From the NCBI RefSeq assembly GCF_001298715.1, contig NZ_CDSC02000340.1, forward strand, positions 1 to 6,973: DNA of 6,973 bases. The letters run 5' to 3'. How positions within the stretch are numbered: position 1 is the stretch's first letter; each line of letters starts with the position of its first letter. The translations under genes and the position numbers were made by a program. The notes below the pieces were generated by a model. It worked only from the letters and a program-made list of their open reading frames with translations, made no database searches and was not told the origin of the DNA. The stretch comes from Bathymodiolus azoricus thioautotrophic gill symbiont. GTDB lineage: Bacteria > Pseudomonadota > Gammaproteobacteria > PS1 > Pseudothioglobaceae. Positions 1 to 6,729 of this stretch are shown piece by piece.

Positions 1-221
1 CATTCCTGGGAGCGTGGACAAAATGAGAATGCTAATGGCTTTTAAGGCAATACTTCCCAAAGACGATGTCTTTGGTAAATGTTGCCTGCAATGAGGTTAA
101 AATAGCTGTGAATAAATTGAATTCTAGACCAAGAAAATGTTTAGGATTTAAAACACCTTATCAGGTGTTTTTTGAAAGGACGGGTATTGATGCTCGTCAA
201 TTGGGAGTGGTGCGTTTATGA
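1..221 (+). pseudogene. IS30-family transposase, C-terminal part, frameshifted
   Basis: This is the end of an IS30-type DDE transposase, which cuts and joins the ends of its own element. Frame 1 (1-42) reads HSWERGQNENANGF and then stops at 43-45. Reading on from 42 in the next frame gives LRQYFPK, later LNSRPRKCLGFKTP, and ends at a TGA at 219-221. Together these match the conserved C-terminus of the family: the stretch with the third catalytic acid (Glu at 25-27, in NEN), the RQYFPK motif, and the NSRPRK..GFKTP..VF tail. One T appears to be missing from the T-run at 40-43, since GGC TTN TTA AGG would restore the frame. The N-terminal part lies outside the window, so I cannot say whether the rest is intact. 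A sequencing error in the homopolymer would look the same. Family assignment is firm; pseudogene status is likely. Confidence 0.88.
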
Positions 222-246
222 GTCGAATTCACCATATTTAAAAAGT

Positions 247-264
247 GTTCATGTTGAATTTACA
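247..264. repeat. Putative IS30 right terminal inverted repeat
   Basis: The sequence just downstream of the transposase stop reads, on the minus strand, TGTAAATTCAACATGAAC. Position and the TGT terminus suggest the right inverted repeat. The left repeat is not in the window, so this is a placement by context only. Confidence 0.3.
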
Positions 265-359
265 GAAAAGAAATTACAGTACCTGTTTTCAACAGACCAT
301 GCGACATGTTGAGCAATAAATTGCTGTATTTCTGTTTCTGTTGCTTTTACCAATTTCAT
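249..359 (-). pseudogene. Truncated pterin-4a-carbinolamine dehydratase-like fragment
   Basis: A 36-codon reading frame starts at the ATG at 359-357 and stops at 251-249. Its first 25 residues include ETEIQQFIAQHVAWSVEN, which follows the usual opening of pterin-4a-carbinolamine dehydratases: an E-I-x-x-F helix, then a Trp-x-Val before the first beta strand. These enzymes recycle the tetrahydropterin cofactor. The following residues (RYCNFF) fit the family poorly, and the last few codons come from the inferred IS30 end, so about 70 residues including the histidine-rich active site are missing. The gap to comF upstream is 61 bases with no convincing terminator, so it was probably the third gene of the yaaA-comF operon. 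An in-frame GTG five codons upstream (374) is an alternative start. The identification rests on a short match; another small gene is possible. Confidence 0.45.
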
Positions 360-420
360 ATTTTTTATTTTCACTTTATTGTTCAAAGAATAACTGACAG
401 TGTTTTGTTTTCTTACTGGT

Positions 421-1101
421 CTAGGTCATCGCTCTGGACAAAGTTAGAACATCACAACTTTGCACCCCTGCACTAATAACAGTTTTTGCCAATTCATTGA
501 GACTTGCACCTGTTGTCATCACATCATCAACCAATAAAACTCGTTGATACAATATTGACTCAGCGTAAAATGCACCTTTGACTTCTTGTTGGCGCTGTTC
601 GGCCTTGAGATTTGTTAAAGATTGGGTTGCTTTTATGCGTTTAACGCTATGGGTATCGACCATAATTCCTTGCTTACGCCTAATCACACTAAGTAGTTCT
701 AACACTTGATTAAAACCACGCTCCTGAATGCGTTTTGAACTAAGTGGCATAGGGATAATCGCATCATAATCTGGCAATGATTGATATTTATCAGCCAGTT
801 TATACGCAAAATAATCACCAATGCAAAGTTGCTTATTGTATTTAAATAACTTAATGAGTTGCGCAACCAAACCTTGATAATCATACAAAGTATAGGCGCG
901 ACTAAAAGCAGGAGAATGGCTCAAACATTGTCCACAAAAATCAAGGTTGCTATTGCTATTAACGGGATGTGCACAAGATTGACAACGGTTTTCTTGATTA
1001 GAAAACTCTGCTTCACATTCCTGACACACACAAAAATTTGCAGGCTCTATGCAAAGCATGCAAGACTGTTTGGGAATTATTGCTTGCGTGTAAATACCCA
1101 T
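421..1101 (-). CDS. comF: ComF/GntX-family phosphoribosyltransferase-like protein
   Basis: This 226-residue cytoplasmic protein belongs to the ComF family, which is linked to natural DNA uptake in competent bacteria and is called GntX in E. coli. Its substrate is unsettled. The N-terminus carries a cysteine-rich zinc-ribbon-like region: C14, C17, C24, C26, C29, then CQSC at 40-43 and CGQC at 56-59. The C-terminal half is a type I phosphoribosyltransferase fold, with the PxPL segment (PMPLS, 117-121), KRIQERGFNQ (123-132) and the PRPP loop VLLVDDVMTTGAS (188-200). The ATG at 1101 is preferred over Met15 because Met15 would discard C14 of the first CxxC pair. That start lies 25 bases inside the end of yaaA, in another frame, which suggests translational coupling. 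I see no strong Shine-Dalgarno sequence. Length is normal and the gene looks intact. Confidence 0.93.
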   Translation of the reverse strand: MGIYTQAIIPKQSCMLCIEPANFCVCQECEAEFSNQENRCQSCAHPVNSNSNLDFCGQCLSHSPAFSRAYTLYDYQGLVAQLIKLFKYNKQLCIGDYFAYKLADKYQSLPDYDAIIPMPLSSKRIQERGFNQVLELLSVIRRKQGIMVDTHSVKRIKATQSLTNLKAEQRQQEVKGAFYAESILYQRVLLVDDVMTTGASLNELAKTVISAGVQSCDVLTLSRAMT

Positions 1102-1832
1102 GTTGATTCATCAGATATGGATTGGTTAAACCCATAACCCTCAACATCAAACGCTTTGAGTAATTCAGGGTTTTCCAATTGATTATCGATCATATAACGC
1201 ACCATCAAACCTCGTGCACGCTTGGAGTAAATACCAATAACTTTGTAGGCGTTATTTTTAAATTCTTTGAACACAATATTAATAATTTTGGCATTCAATG
1301 CTTTTTTGTCAATACCTTTGAAATACTCATTAGAAGCCAAATTGATAATCACTTCGGATTCATCTTTATTCAAAACTTGTGATATATCATCTCCCCAAAA
1401 TTCGTATAAATTCTTACCCTTATCATTGGCAAGTCGGGTACCCATTTCCAAACGATAAGGCGCAATTAAATCCAATGGTCGAATCACCCCATACAAACCC
1501 GAAAGCATGCGCACAGAGGCTTGTGCAAATTTTAAATCTTGGGTGTCTAAACTAGATGCATCAATACCGTTATATACATCACCTTTAAAAGCAAATAGAG
1601 CTTGCTTGGCATTAACAAGTGTCAGCGGTGTTTTAAAGCTTTGAAAACGCTCAAAATTTAGAGCAGATAATTTTTCACTAATTGACATTAGACTGGATAT
1701 TTCATCTTGACTTTTGTCTTTTAAAATATCAATCAGTGTCTGAGATTGTTTCATCTGGCGTGTTTGCGTAAAGGTAGTAACATCACTCGGATTAAAATCT
1801 TGGGTTTTGGAAGGTGAAATAACGGCTAACAT
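1077..1832 (-). CDS. yaaA: Peroxide stress protein YaaA (DUF328/UPF0246)
   Basis: This 251-residue protein matches YaaA along its whole length. In E. coli YaaA is induced by OxyR and lowers free intracellular iron during hydrogen peroxide stress, limiting Fenton damage. Conserved blocks seen, counting from the ATG at 1832, are the opening MLAVISPSKTQDF, FKGDVYNG near 84-91, the RMLSGLYGVIRPLDLIAPYR block near 107-126, LYEFWGDD, INLASNEYFK and YSKRARGLMVRYMI. The E. coli protein has 258 residues, so this copy is full length. A TTG at 1850 would add six residues (MLNLYP), but the family begins with MLxxISPxKT, so ATG at 1832 is chosen. It is probably the first gene of an operon with comF, and is divergent from gltB. 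No close OxyR-type site was recognised upstream. Confidence 0.96.
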   Translation of the reverse strand: MLAVISPSKTQDFNPSDVTTFTQTRQMKQSQTLIDILKDKSQDEISSLMSISEKLSALNFERFQSFKTPLTLVNAKQALFAFKGDVYNGIDASSLDTQDLKFAQASVRMLSGLYGVIRPLDLIAPYRLEMGTRLANDKGKNLYEFWGDDISQVLNKDESEVIINLASNEYFKGIDKKALNAKIINIVFKEFKNNAYKVIGIYSKRARGLMVRYMIDNQLENPELLKAFDVEGYGFNQSISDESTWVFTRKQ

Positions 1833-1863
1833 AGGGTATAGATTCAACAAAATGTAGGGAAAT

Positions 1864-1869
1864 ATTCTA
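1864..1869 (-). promoter_or_regulatory. Candidate -10 box for the yaaA-comF operon
   Basis: On the minus strand this reads TAGAAT, one mismatch from TATAAT, about 32 bases upstream of the yaaA ATG. No good -35 box lies 16-18 bases upstream; the nearest match, TTGATG at 1887-1882, is only 12 bases away. The call is weak. Confidence 0.3.
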
Positions 1870-1885
1870 CCCTAATCTTGACATC

Positions 1886-1898
1886 AAATACCGTATTT
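1886..1898. promoter_or_regulatory. Short palindrome in the divergent promoter region, possible operator
   Basis: The arms AAATAC (1886-1891) and GTATTT (1893-1898) are exact inverted repeats around a single C. The site lies between the leftward yaaA box and the rightward gltB box, where a bound regulator could affect both. A TTGACA at 1878-1883 sits just to its left but is 42 bases from the gltB -10 box, so it is not a paired -35. The regulator is unknown, and AT-rich DNA gives such palindromes by chance. Confidence 0.3.
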
Positions 1899-1925
1899 CA
1901 AACACTAAACATATGTCTTTTAGGT

Positions 1926-1931
1926 TATAAT
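1926..1931 (+). promoter_or_regulatory. Candidate -10 box of the gltB promoter
   Basis: A perfect TATAAT lies 30 bases before the gltB ATG, predicting a leader of roughly 20-25 bases. The -35 position (about 1902-1909) has no good match to TTGACA, so the promoter may need an activator or be moderate in strength. This box also supports the ATG at 1962 as the start, because the upstream in-frame TTG at 1878 would lie outside the transcript. Confidence 0.5.
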
Positions 1932-1961
1932 TTGGTGATTTTTTTTGATTATTACTCAACA

Positions 1962-4900
1962 ATGAAAGAGCCCTTATTACACCTACCAAAAGCACATGGT
2001 CTTTACCATCCAGATAACGAAAAAGAAAATTGCGGTGTTGGCTTTATTGCTCATGTAAAAGGCAAGTCATCACACACAATTACCACAGATGCTTTAGAAA
2101 TGTTAACACGCATGGACCATCGTGGTGGCTGTGGCTGCGAAGCAAATACGGGTGATGGTGCAGGTATCTTAACCAATATCCCACACGAATTTTTTGCTAA
2201 AGAAATTAAAAAGTTATTCAATGTTGATGTTGAAAAAGGCGCCTATAGCGTGGGTAATGTTTTCTTGCCACAAGACGACAAACAGCGTGTACATTGCATG
2301 AGTCTAATGGAAGAGGCCATTATCAACGAAGGTCAAGCCCTGATTGGCTGGAGGGACACGCCGATTGATACCGATAAAGCAGATGTGGGTAATATTGCTA
2401 AAACCTCTCAGCCGATTATTAAACAACTCATTACTGCCAAGGCAAATGACATTGACACGCCTGCCTTTGAGCGTGCACTATTCGTAATCAGAAAACATGT
2501 CTCGCATGGTATCCGCACTGATGCCTCTTTATCACAGGCGCTGTTATTTTATGTGTGCAGTCTGTCTACTACTGTCATTATTTATAAAGGCATGCTAATG
2601 GGGTCTCAAGTGCTTAACTTTTATACGGATTTATCAGATCCTGAATATTCAACCTATTTGGCAATGGTACATTCTCGCTTCTCAACCAATACTTTCCCGT
2701 CTTGGGATAGGGCACAACCTTGTCGCTATATGTCACACAATGGAGAGATTAATACCCGTCAAGGTAATTTCAATTGGATGCATGCCAGAGAAGGCGTACT
2801 GGAAAGCGATTTATTTAAAGAGGATTTAGCCAAAACATTGCCAGTCATTGAAACTGAAGTATCCGACTCAGGTAGTTTTGACAATGTGTTAGAGTTCTTA
2901 ATGATGAATGGTCGCACCTTGCAAGAAGCGGTATTAATGATGGTGCCAGAAGCTTGGCAAAATGATGCCAATATGAGTAATGAGAAAAAAGCCTTCTATG
3001 AATATTTCTCTAATGTGATGGAACCTTGGGATGGGCCTGCCTCTATCGCCTTTACCGATGGTCATTATATTGGTGCAGTGCTTGACCGCAACGGTTTGCG
3101 TCCTTCACGCTATTACTTAACCCATGATGAGCGCGTCATTATGGCAAGTGAAGTTGGCGTAGTTGATGTGGAAAATGACAATATTAAAACCAAAGGCAGA
3201 TTGCGACCTGGAAAAATGTTCTTAGTGGATTTTGAAAAAGGCGAATTACTTGATGATGAACGCATTAAATCAGACTTTGCCAAACAAAACCCTTATCAAG
3301 ACTGGTTAGACGAGCAAACCATTCATTTATCAGAATTACATTGTGAAAATGAAGCGCCTGGCTTTTATCCTGAAACGCTGATTCATCGCTTAAAAGCATT
3401 TGGTTATAGCACAGAAACCCTGCAATTTATGCTATTACCCTTAGTCACAGAATTGCGTGACCCCGTTGGGTCGATGGGTAATGACTCAGCTTTGGCTTGT
3501 TTATCTAATCAATCTCGCATTATTTATGACTATTTCAAGCAACTGTTTGCTCAGGTTACTAACCCAGCCATTGATTCTATTCGTGAAGAAGTCGTTATGT
3601 CCTTGCGCTGTTCTATCGGTCCTGAAGGTAGTTTGCTAACCAATAAAGCCGAAAATGTACATCGCCTAGTGGTAGAACATCCAATCCTTACCAACGAAGA
3701 AACAGCAGCGCTTAGACATTGCAATCATCGTGGCTGGACATCAAAAACCATTGATATTACTTACGACATTAATTCAAGCAAACACACTGCTGAGTTGCTT
3801 GACGATATTTGCAAACAAGGCTCACAAGCGATTCAAGACGGGCACAGCCTAATTATCTTATCTGATCGTGGAATCAATAAAGATCGTGTTGCTGTCTCTA
3901 GTCTATTGACATCAAGTGCATTACACCGCCATCTTGTGGCTTGTTCGCAGCGCACTCAAGTTGGCATTATTGTTGAAACAGGTGAAGCAAGAGAAGTACA
4001 CCATTTCTGCTTAATGACTGGTTTTGGTGCTGATGCCATTAACCCATATTTAGCATTTGAAGCGCTTTGGCAAGCGCGTCGTGACAACATTATTGATATC
4101 CAGAGTGATGATGCTATTATTACCGCCTATCGCAAAGGTGTTGGCAAAGGCATGCTTAAAGTCATGGCAAAAATGGGTATTTCCACCTTAGAATCTTACA
4201 AAGGTGCGCAGATTTTTGAGGCTGTTGGTTTGGCACAAGAAGTCATGGACAAATGCTTCTTTAAAACAGCGTCTCGTATTGATGGCGTTGGTTTTGATAT
4301 TCTTCAAAGTGAAGGCGAGAAGCGCCATCAACTTGCTTACCACAGCGAAACATTAGACAATTTAGGTCAATATCATTGGCGTAGTGGTGGCGAAACTCAT
4401 ATGTGGAATCCAGAAACCATTGCCAATCTGCAACTGGCTGCTCGCAACAATGACGAATCTGCTTATTGGGTATTTGCTAAACACGCTAATGAGCAGGGCA
4501 CTCGCAATTCAACCCTACGCGGACTGATGGCCTTTAAAAAAGGCAATCCGATTGCCATTGATGATGTTGAGAGCGCCCAAGAAATTGTTAAACGCTTTGC
4601 CACAGGCGCTATGAGCTTTGGCTCTATTTCTGCTGAGTCACACGAATCCCTAGCCATTGCGATGAATCGCTTAGGTGGAAAATCTAACACTGGAGAGGGT
4701 GGCGAAGATGCCAAACGCTGGACGCCTGATGCCAATGGTGATTCACGCAGAAGTGCAATCAAGCAAGTGGCTTCTGGTCGTTTTGGTGTTACTATTGATT
4801 ATTTAAACAACGCCGATGAAATCCAAATCAAAGTCTCGCAAGGAGCAAAACCCGGTGAAGGTGGCGAATTACCAGGCACAAAAGTTGATGAAGGTATTGC

Positions 4901-6455
4901 TAAAATTAGACACTCAACCCCTGGCGTAGGTCTAATCTCACCACCACCGCATCACGATATTTATTCTATTGAAGATTTATCACAACTCATCTTTGACCTC
5001 AAGCGCTCTAATCCAGCTGCAAGAATTAGTGTGAAACTCGTAGCTGAAATAGGGGTTGGCACGATTGCTGCCGGTGTGACCAAGGCAAAATCTGACCATA
5101 TTGTTATTGCTGGTCACGATGGTGGCACAGGCGCATCACCACTCACCTCAATCAAACACGCCGGTTTACCATGGGAATTAGGCTTGGCTGAAACACACCA
5201 AACACTGGTCATGAATGACCTTCGTTCACGCGTGGTCATTCAAACAGATGGGCAACTGAAAACCGGAAGGGATGTTGCCATTGGTGTGTTGCTGGGCGCT
5301 GAAGAATTTGGTTTTTCTACTGCACCCCTTATCACCATGGGCTGTATTATGATGCGTAAATGCCACCTCAATACCTGTCCAGTCGGTATTGCCACACAGG
5401 ACAAAGAACTGCGTAAGAAATTTACTGGAAAGCCAGAACATGTGGTGAACTACCTGTTTATGGTCGCACAGGAACTACGCCTTATCATGGCCGAATTAGG
5501 TTTTAAAACGATTAACGAAATGGTGGGTCGAGCAGATATGTTAGAGATGAATAAAGCCATTGACCATTGGAAACAAAGCTCTATTAATCTTGATTCACTA
5601 CTCACACCCGCACAAAAACCACATGAGAATACAGGCACTTACCAAACTAAAACACAAGACCATGAGTTGGCAAGTCAACTTGACAACACCTTAATTGAGC
5701 AATCAAAAGATGCTATCGCTGGCAACAATAAAGTTAAATTTAATTCCAAAATTACCAATATTGACCGTGCAGTCGGTGCAATGCTCTCTTCATATATCGT
5801 CAAGGCTCGTGGTGGCAATAACTTAGAGGATGACTCAATCCATATTCATTTCACAGGCTCTGCTGGTCAATCGCTCGGTGCATTTTTAGCACAGGGTGTA
5901 ACCTTAGAAGTTGAAGGTGATGCCAACGATTATGTCGGTAAGGGCTTATCAGGCGGTCGCGTGATTGTTTATCCACCTAAAAATTCCACCTTTAATGCTG
6001 AAGAAGAAATCATTGCGGGCAATGTTTGTGGCTATGGTGCCACTGGTGGAGAGCTCTACTTATCAGGTTGCGTATCAGAGCGTTTCTGTGTGCGTAACTC
6101 TGGTGCAGCGGCTGTTGTAGAAGGTATTGGCGATCACGGTTGTGAATACATGACTGGCGGGAAAGCCATTATTTTAGGAGAAGTTGGTCGTAACTTTGCT
6201 GCTGGCATGTCGGGTGGCGTTGCTTTTGTTTATAACCCACACAAGACTTTTGATGGCATGCTCTCTACTGGTGCTATGCTAGATTTAGACCCGTTCAATG
6301 AAGCCTATGAAAATGAACTAAAGCACTACATTCAAAATCATCATGACCTAACGGGTTCACAAATTGCTAAACGCATCTTAAGTGATTGGACTAATGCACT
6401 AAATGATTTCGTGTTAGTTATTCCCATAGAGTATAAACACGCATTGCAAAAGTAA
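1962..6455 (+). CDS. gltB: Glutamate synthase (GOGAT) large subunit
   Basis: This 1497-residue enzyme converts glutamine plus 2-oxoglutarate to two glutamates in the cytoplasm, the second step of the GS/GOGAT ammonia assimilation route. Domains in order: a class II glutaminase (about 24-430) with nucleophile Cys24 in ENCGVGFIAH, HSRFSTN at 237-243, HNGEIN at 259-264 and DRNGLRP at 375-381; a central domain (about 470-780, with DPVGSMGND at 500-508); the FMN synthase domain (about 800-1200) with TGAMSFGSIS at 881-890, SNTGEGGE at 908-915, GAKPGEGGELPG at 961-972 and GHDGGTG at 1051-1057; 3Fe-4S ligands Cys1128, Cys1134 and Cys1139 (C-x5-C-x4-C); and a GXGXG beta-helix from about 1299. Removal of a 23-residue propeptide should expose Cys24. 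An in-frame TTG at 1878 adds 28 unconserved residues and is rejected. No strong Shine-Dalgarno is visible. The partner gltD is absent nearby, so the electron donor (NADPH via GltD, or ferredoxin) cannot be read from the window. Confidence 0.97.
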   Translation: MKEPLLHLPKAHGLYHPDNEKENCGVGFIAHVKGKSSHTITTDALEMLTRMDHRGGCGCEANTGDGAGILTNIPHEFFAKEIKKLFNVDVEKGAYSVGNVFLPQDDKQRVHCMSLMEEAIINEGQALIGWRDTPIDTDKADVGNIAKTSQPIIKQLITAKANDIDTPAFERALFVIRKHVSHGIRTDASLSQALLFYVCSLSTTVIIYKGMLMGSQVLNFYTDLSDPEYSTYLAMVHSRFSTNTFPSWDRAQPCRYMSHNGEINTRQGNFNWMHAREGVLESDLFKEDLAKTLPVIETEVSDSGSFDNVLEFLMMNGRTLQEAVLMMVPEAWQNDANMSNEKKAFYEYFSNVMEPWDGPASIAFTDGHYIGAVLDRNGLRPSRYYLTHDERVIMASEVGVVDVENDNIKTKGRLRPGKMFLVDFEKGELLDDERIKSDFAKQNPYQDWLDEQTIHLSELHCENEAPGFYPETLIHRLKAFGYSTETLQFMLLPLVTELRDPVGSMGNDSALACLSNQSRIIYDYFKQLFAQVTNPAIDSIREEVVMSLRCSIGPEGSLLTNKAENVHRLVVEHPILTNEETAALRHCNHRGWTSKTIDITYDINSSKHTAELLDDICKQGSQAIQDGHSLIILSDRGINKDRVAVSSLLTSSALHRHLVACSQRTQVGIIVETGEAREVHHFCLMTGFGADAINPYLAFEALWQARRDNIIDIQSDDAIITAYRKGVGKGMLKVMAKMGISTLESYKGAQIFEAVGLAQEVMDKCFFKTASRIDGVGFDILQSEGEKRHQLAYHSETLDNLGQYHWRSGGETHMWNPETIANLQLAARNNDESAYWVFAKHANEQGTRNSTLRGLMAFKKGNPIAIDDVESAQEIVKRFATGAMSFGSISAESHESLAIAMNRLGGKSNTGEGGEDAKRWTPDANGDSRRSAIKQVASGRFGVTIDYLNNADEIQIKVSQGAKPGEGGELPGTKVDEGIAKIRHSTPGVGLISPPPHHDIYSIEDLSQLIFDLKRSNPAARISVKLVAEIGVGTIAAGVTKAKSDHIVIAGHDGGTGASPLTSIKHAGLPWELGLAETHQTLVMNDLRSRVVIQTDGQLKTGRDVAIGVLLGAEEFGFSTAPLITMGCIMMRKCHLNTCPVGIATQDKELRKKFTGKPEHVVNYLFMVAQELRLIMAELGFKTINEMVGRADMLEMNKAIDHWKQSSINLDSLLTPAQKPHENTGTYQTKTQDHELASQLDNTLIEQSKDAIAGNNKVKFNSKITNIDRAVGAMLSSYIVKARGGNNLEDDSIHIHFTGSAGQSLGAFLAQGVTLEVEGDANDYVGKGLSGGRVIVYPPKNSTFNAEEEIIAGNVCGYGATGGELYLSGCVSERFCVRNSGAAAVVEGIGDHGCEYMTGGKAIILGEVGRNFAAGMSGGVAFVYNPHKTFDGMLSTGAMLDLDPFNEAYENELKHYIQNHHDLTGSQIAKRILSDWTNALNDFVLVIPIEYKHALQK

Positions 6456-6483
6456 AATGCTTGTGTAATACCCACAGAGGTCT

Positions 6484-6500
6484 GACTGCTTACAGTCTTT
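6484..6500 (+). terminator. Weak hairpin after gltB, possible terminator
   Basis: GACTG (6484-6488), a CTTA loop and CAGTC (6493-6497) form a perfect five-base stem followed by TTTATTA. It lies 29 bases after the gltB stop. The stem is short, the T-run is broken, and the site is probably inside the IS remnant, so it may be only a partial terminator or chance. Confidence 0.3.
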
Positions 6501-6501
6501 A

Positions 6502-6636
6502 TTACGCTACCTTTGCTCTTGGCGGTATTCCGCCTAGGGAAAAATGTGGTCGTTTATTATTATAAACCATAACCACTGAGTCGTTAAATATTGGATTAAA
6601 TGGATAAATGCTTGATAGATAAGTATCAATATACCC
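6502..6636 (-). pseudogene. IS3-like transposase (integrase core), C-terminal fragment
   Basis: The minus-strand frame ending at 6502 reads FNDSVVMVYNNKRPHFSLGG and then IPPRAKVA before the stop. The YNNKRPH-x-SL-G-x-x-P pattern is the usual tail of IS3-family (rve integrase core) transposases, just after the catalytic glutamate helix. Going upstream, the frame continues as an unconvincing sequence and meets a stop at 6639-6637; the expected DDE residues are not found. A second minus frame over 6560-6690 stays open but shows no recognisable motif, so a frameshift cannot be excluded. The fragment cannot encode an active enzyme. The family call rests on about 28 residues. Confidence 0.6.
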
Positions 6637-6658
6637 TTATCTTCTTTGGATCTATATT

Positions 6659-6687
6659 CTCCATAGTTTGACATAACTATCTTGGAG
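6659..6687. repeat. Bulged inverted repeat between the IS remnant and the right-edge gene
   Basis: CTCC (6659-6662) and ATAGTT (6663-6668) pair with AACTAT (6675-6680) and GGAG (6684-6687), giving ten base pairs around a TGACAT loop, with a three-base CTT bulge. No T-run follows on either strand, so it is not a standard intrinsic terminator. Apart from this hairpin I see nothing recognisable between 6637 and 6729. Confidence 0.5.
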
Positions 6688-6729
6688 TCTACTAGAAATT
6701 GTGAGTGTGCGCAAAAGACGACCTTATTT

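Larger units (their letters stand above)
1..264 (+). mobile_element. IS30-family insertion sequence, right end
   Basis: The element comprises the transposase end (stop at 221) followed by about 43 non-coding bases. On the minus strand the probable outer terminus reads TGTAAATTCAACATGAAC (264 down to 247), which has the TGT start and position expected of an IS30-type right inverted repeat. The left end is outside the window, so the repeat cannot be paired and the exact boundary is inferred. The boundary is also supported because similarity of the adjacent minus-strand gene fragment fades just before this point. Confidence 0.6.
6464..6636 (-). mobile_element. Remnant of an IS3-like insertion sequence
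   Basis: The stretch holds a transposase C-terminus on the minus strand (stop at 6504-6502). Beyond it is a possible terminal repeat beginning TGTAATACCCACAG at 6464, eight bases after the gltB stop. IS3-family ends usually begin with TG, and a TACCCAC stretch is known from IS3 itself, but I could not pair this repeat with another end. The 5' part of the element is degenerate or missing, so the upper boundary is only where the reading frame meets a stop. Confidence 0.45.

Noticed and set aside
381..420. Possible terminator between comF and the dehydratase fragment
   Set aside because: The ACTGACAGT element leaves a one-base loop and cannot form a stable hairpin, so no terminator is supported.
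1833..1850. Extension of yaaA to the TTG at 1850
   Set aside because: The conserved family start MLxxISPxKT coincides with the ATG at 1832, and the added residues have no support.
1855..1874. TAGGG/CCCTA inverted repeat near the yaaA start
   Set aside because: The five-base stem has a ten-base AT-rich loop and no run of T; too weak to call a terminator or operator.
1878..1961. Extension of gltB upstream to the in-frame TTG at 1878
   Set aside because: The extra 28 residues are not part of the family, and the TATAAT box at 1926-1931 lies inside them. ATG at 1962 leaves the normal short propeptide before the catalytic cysteine.
4463..4762. Minus-strand frame of 99 codons inside gltB
   Set aside because: It lies opposite the conserved FMN domain of gltB and has no recognisable features, so it is a shadow of the coding sequence. 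The same holds for other frames within gltB, yaaA and comF.
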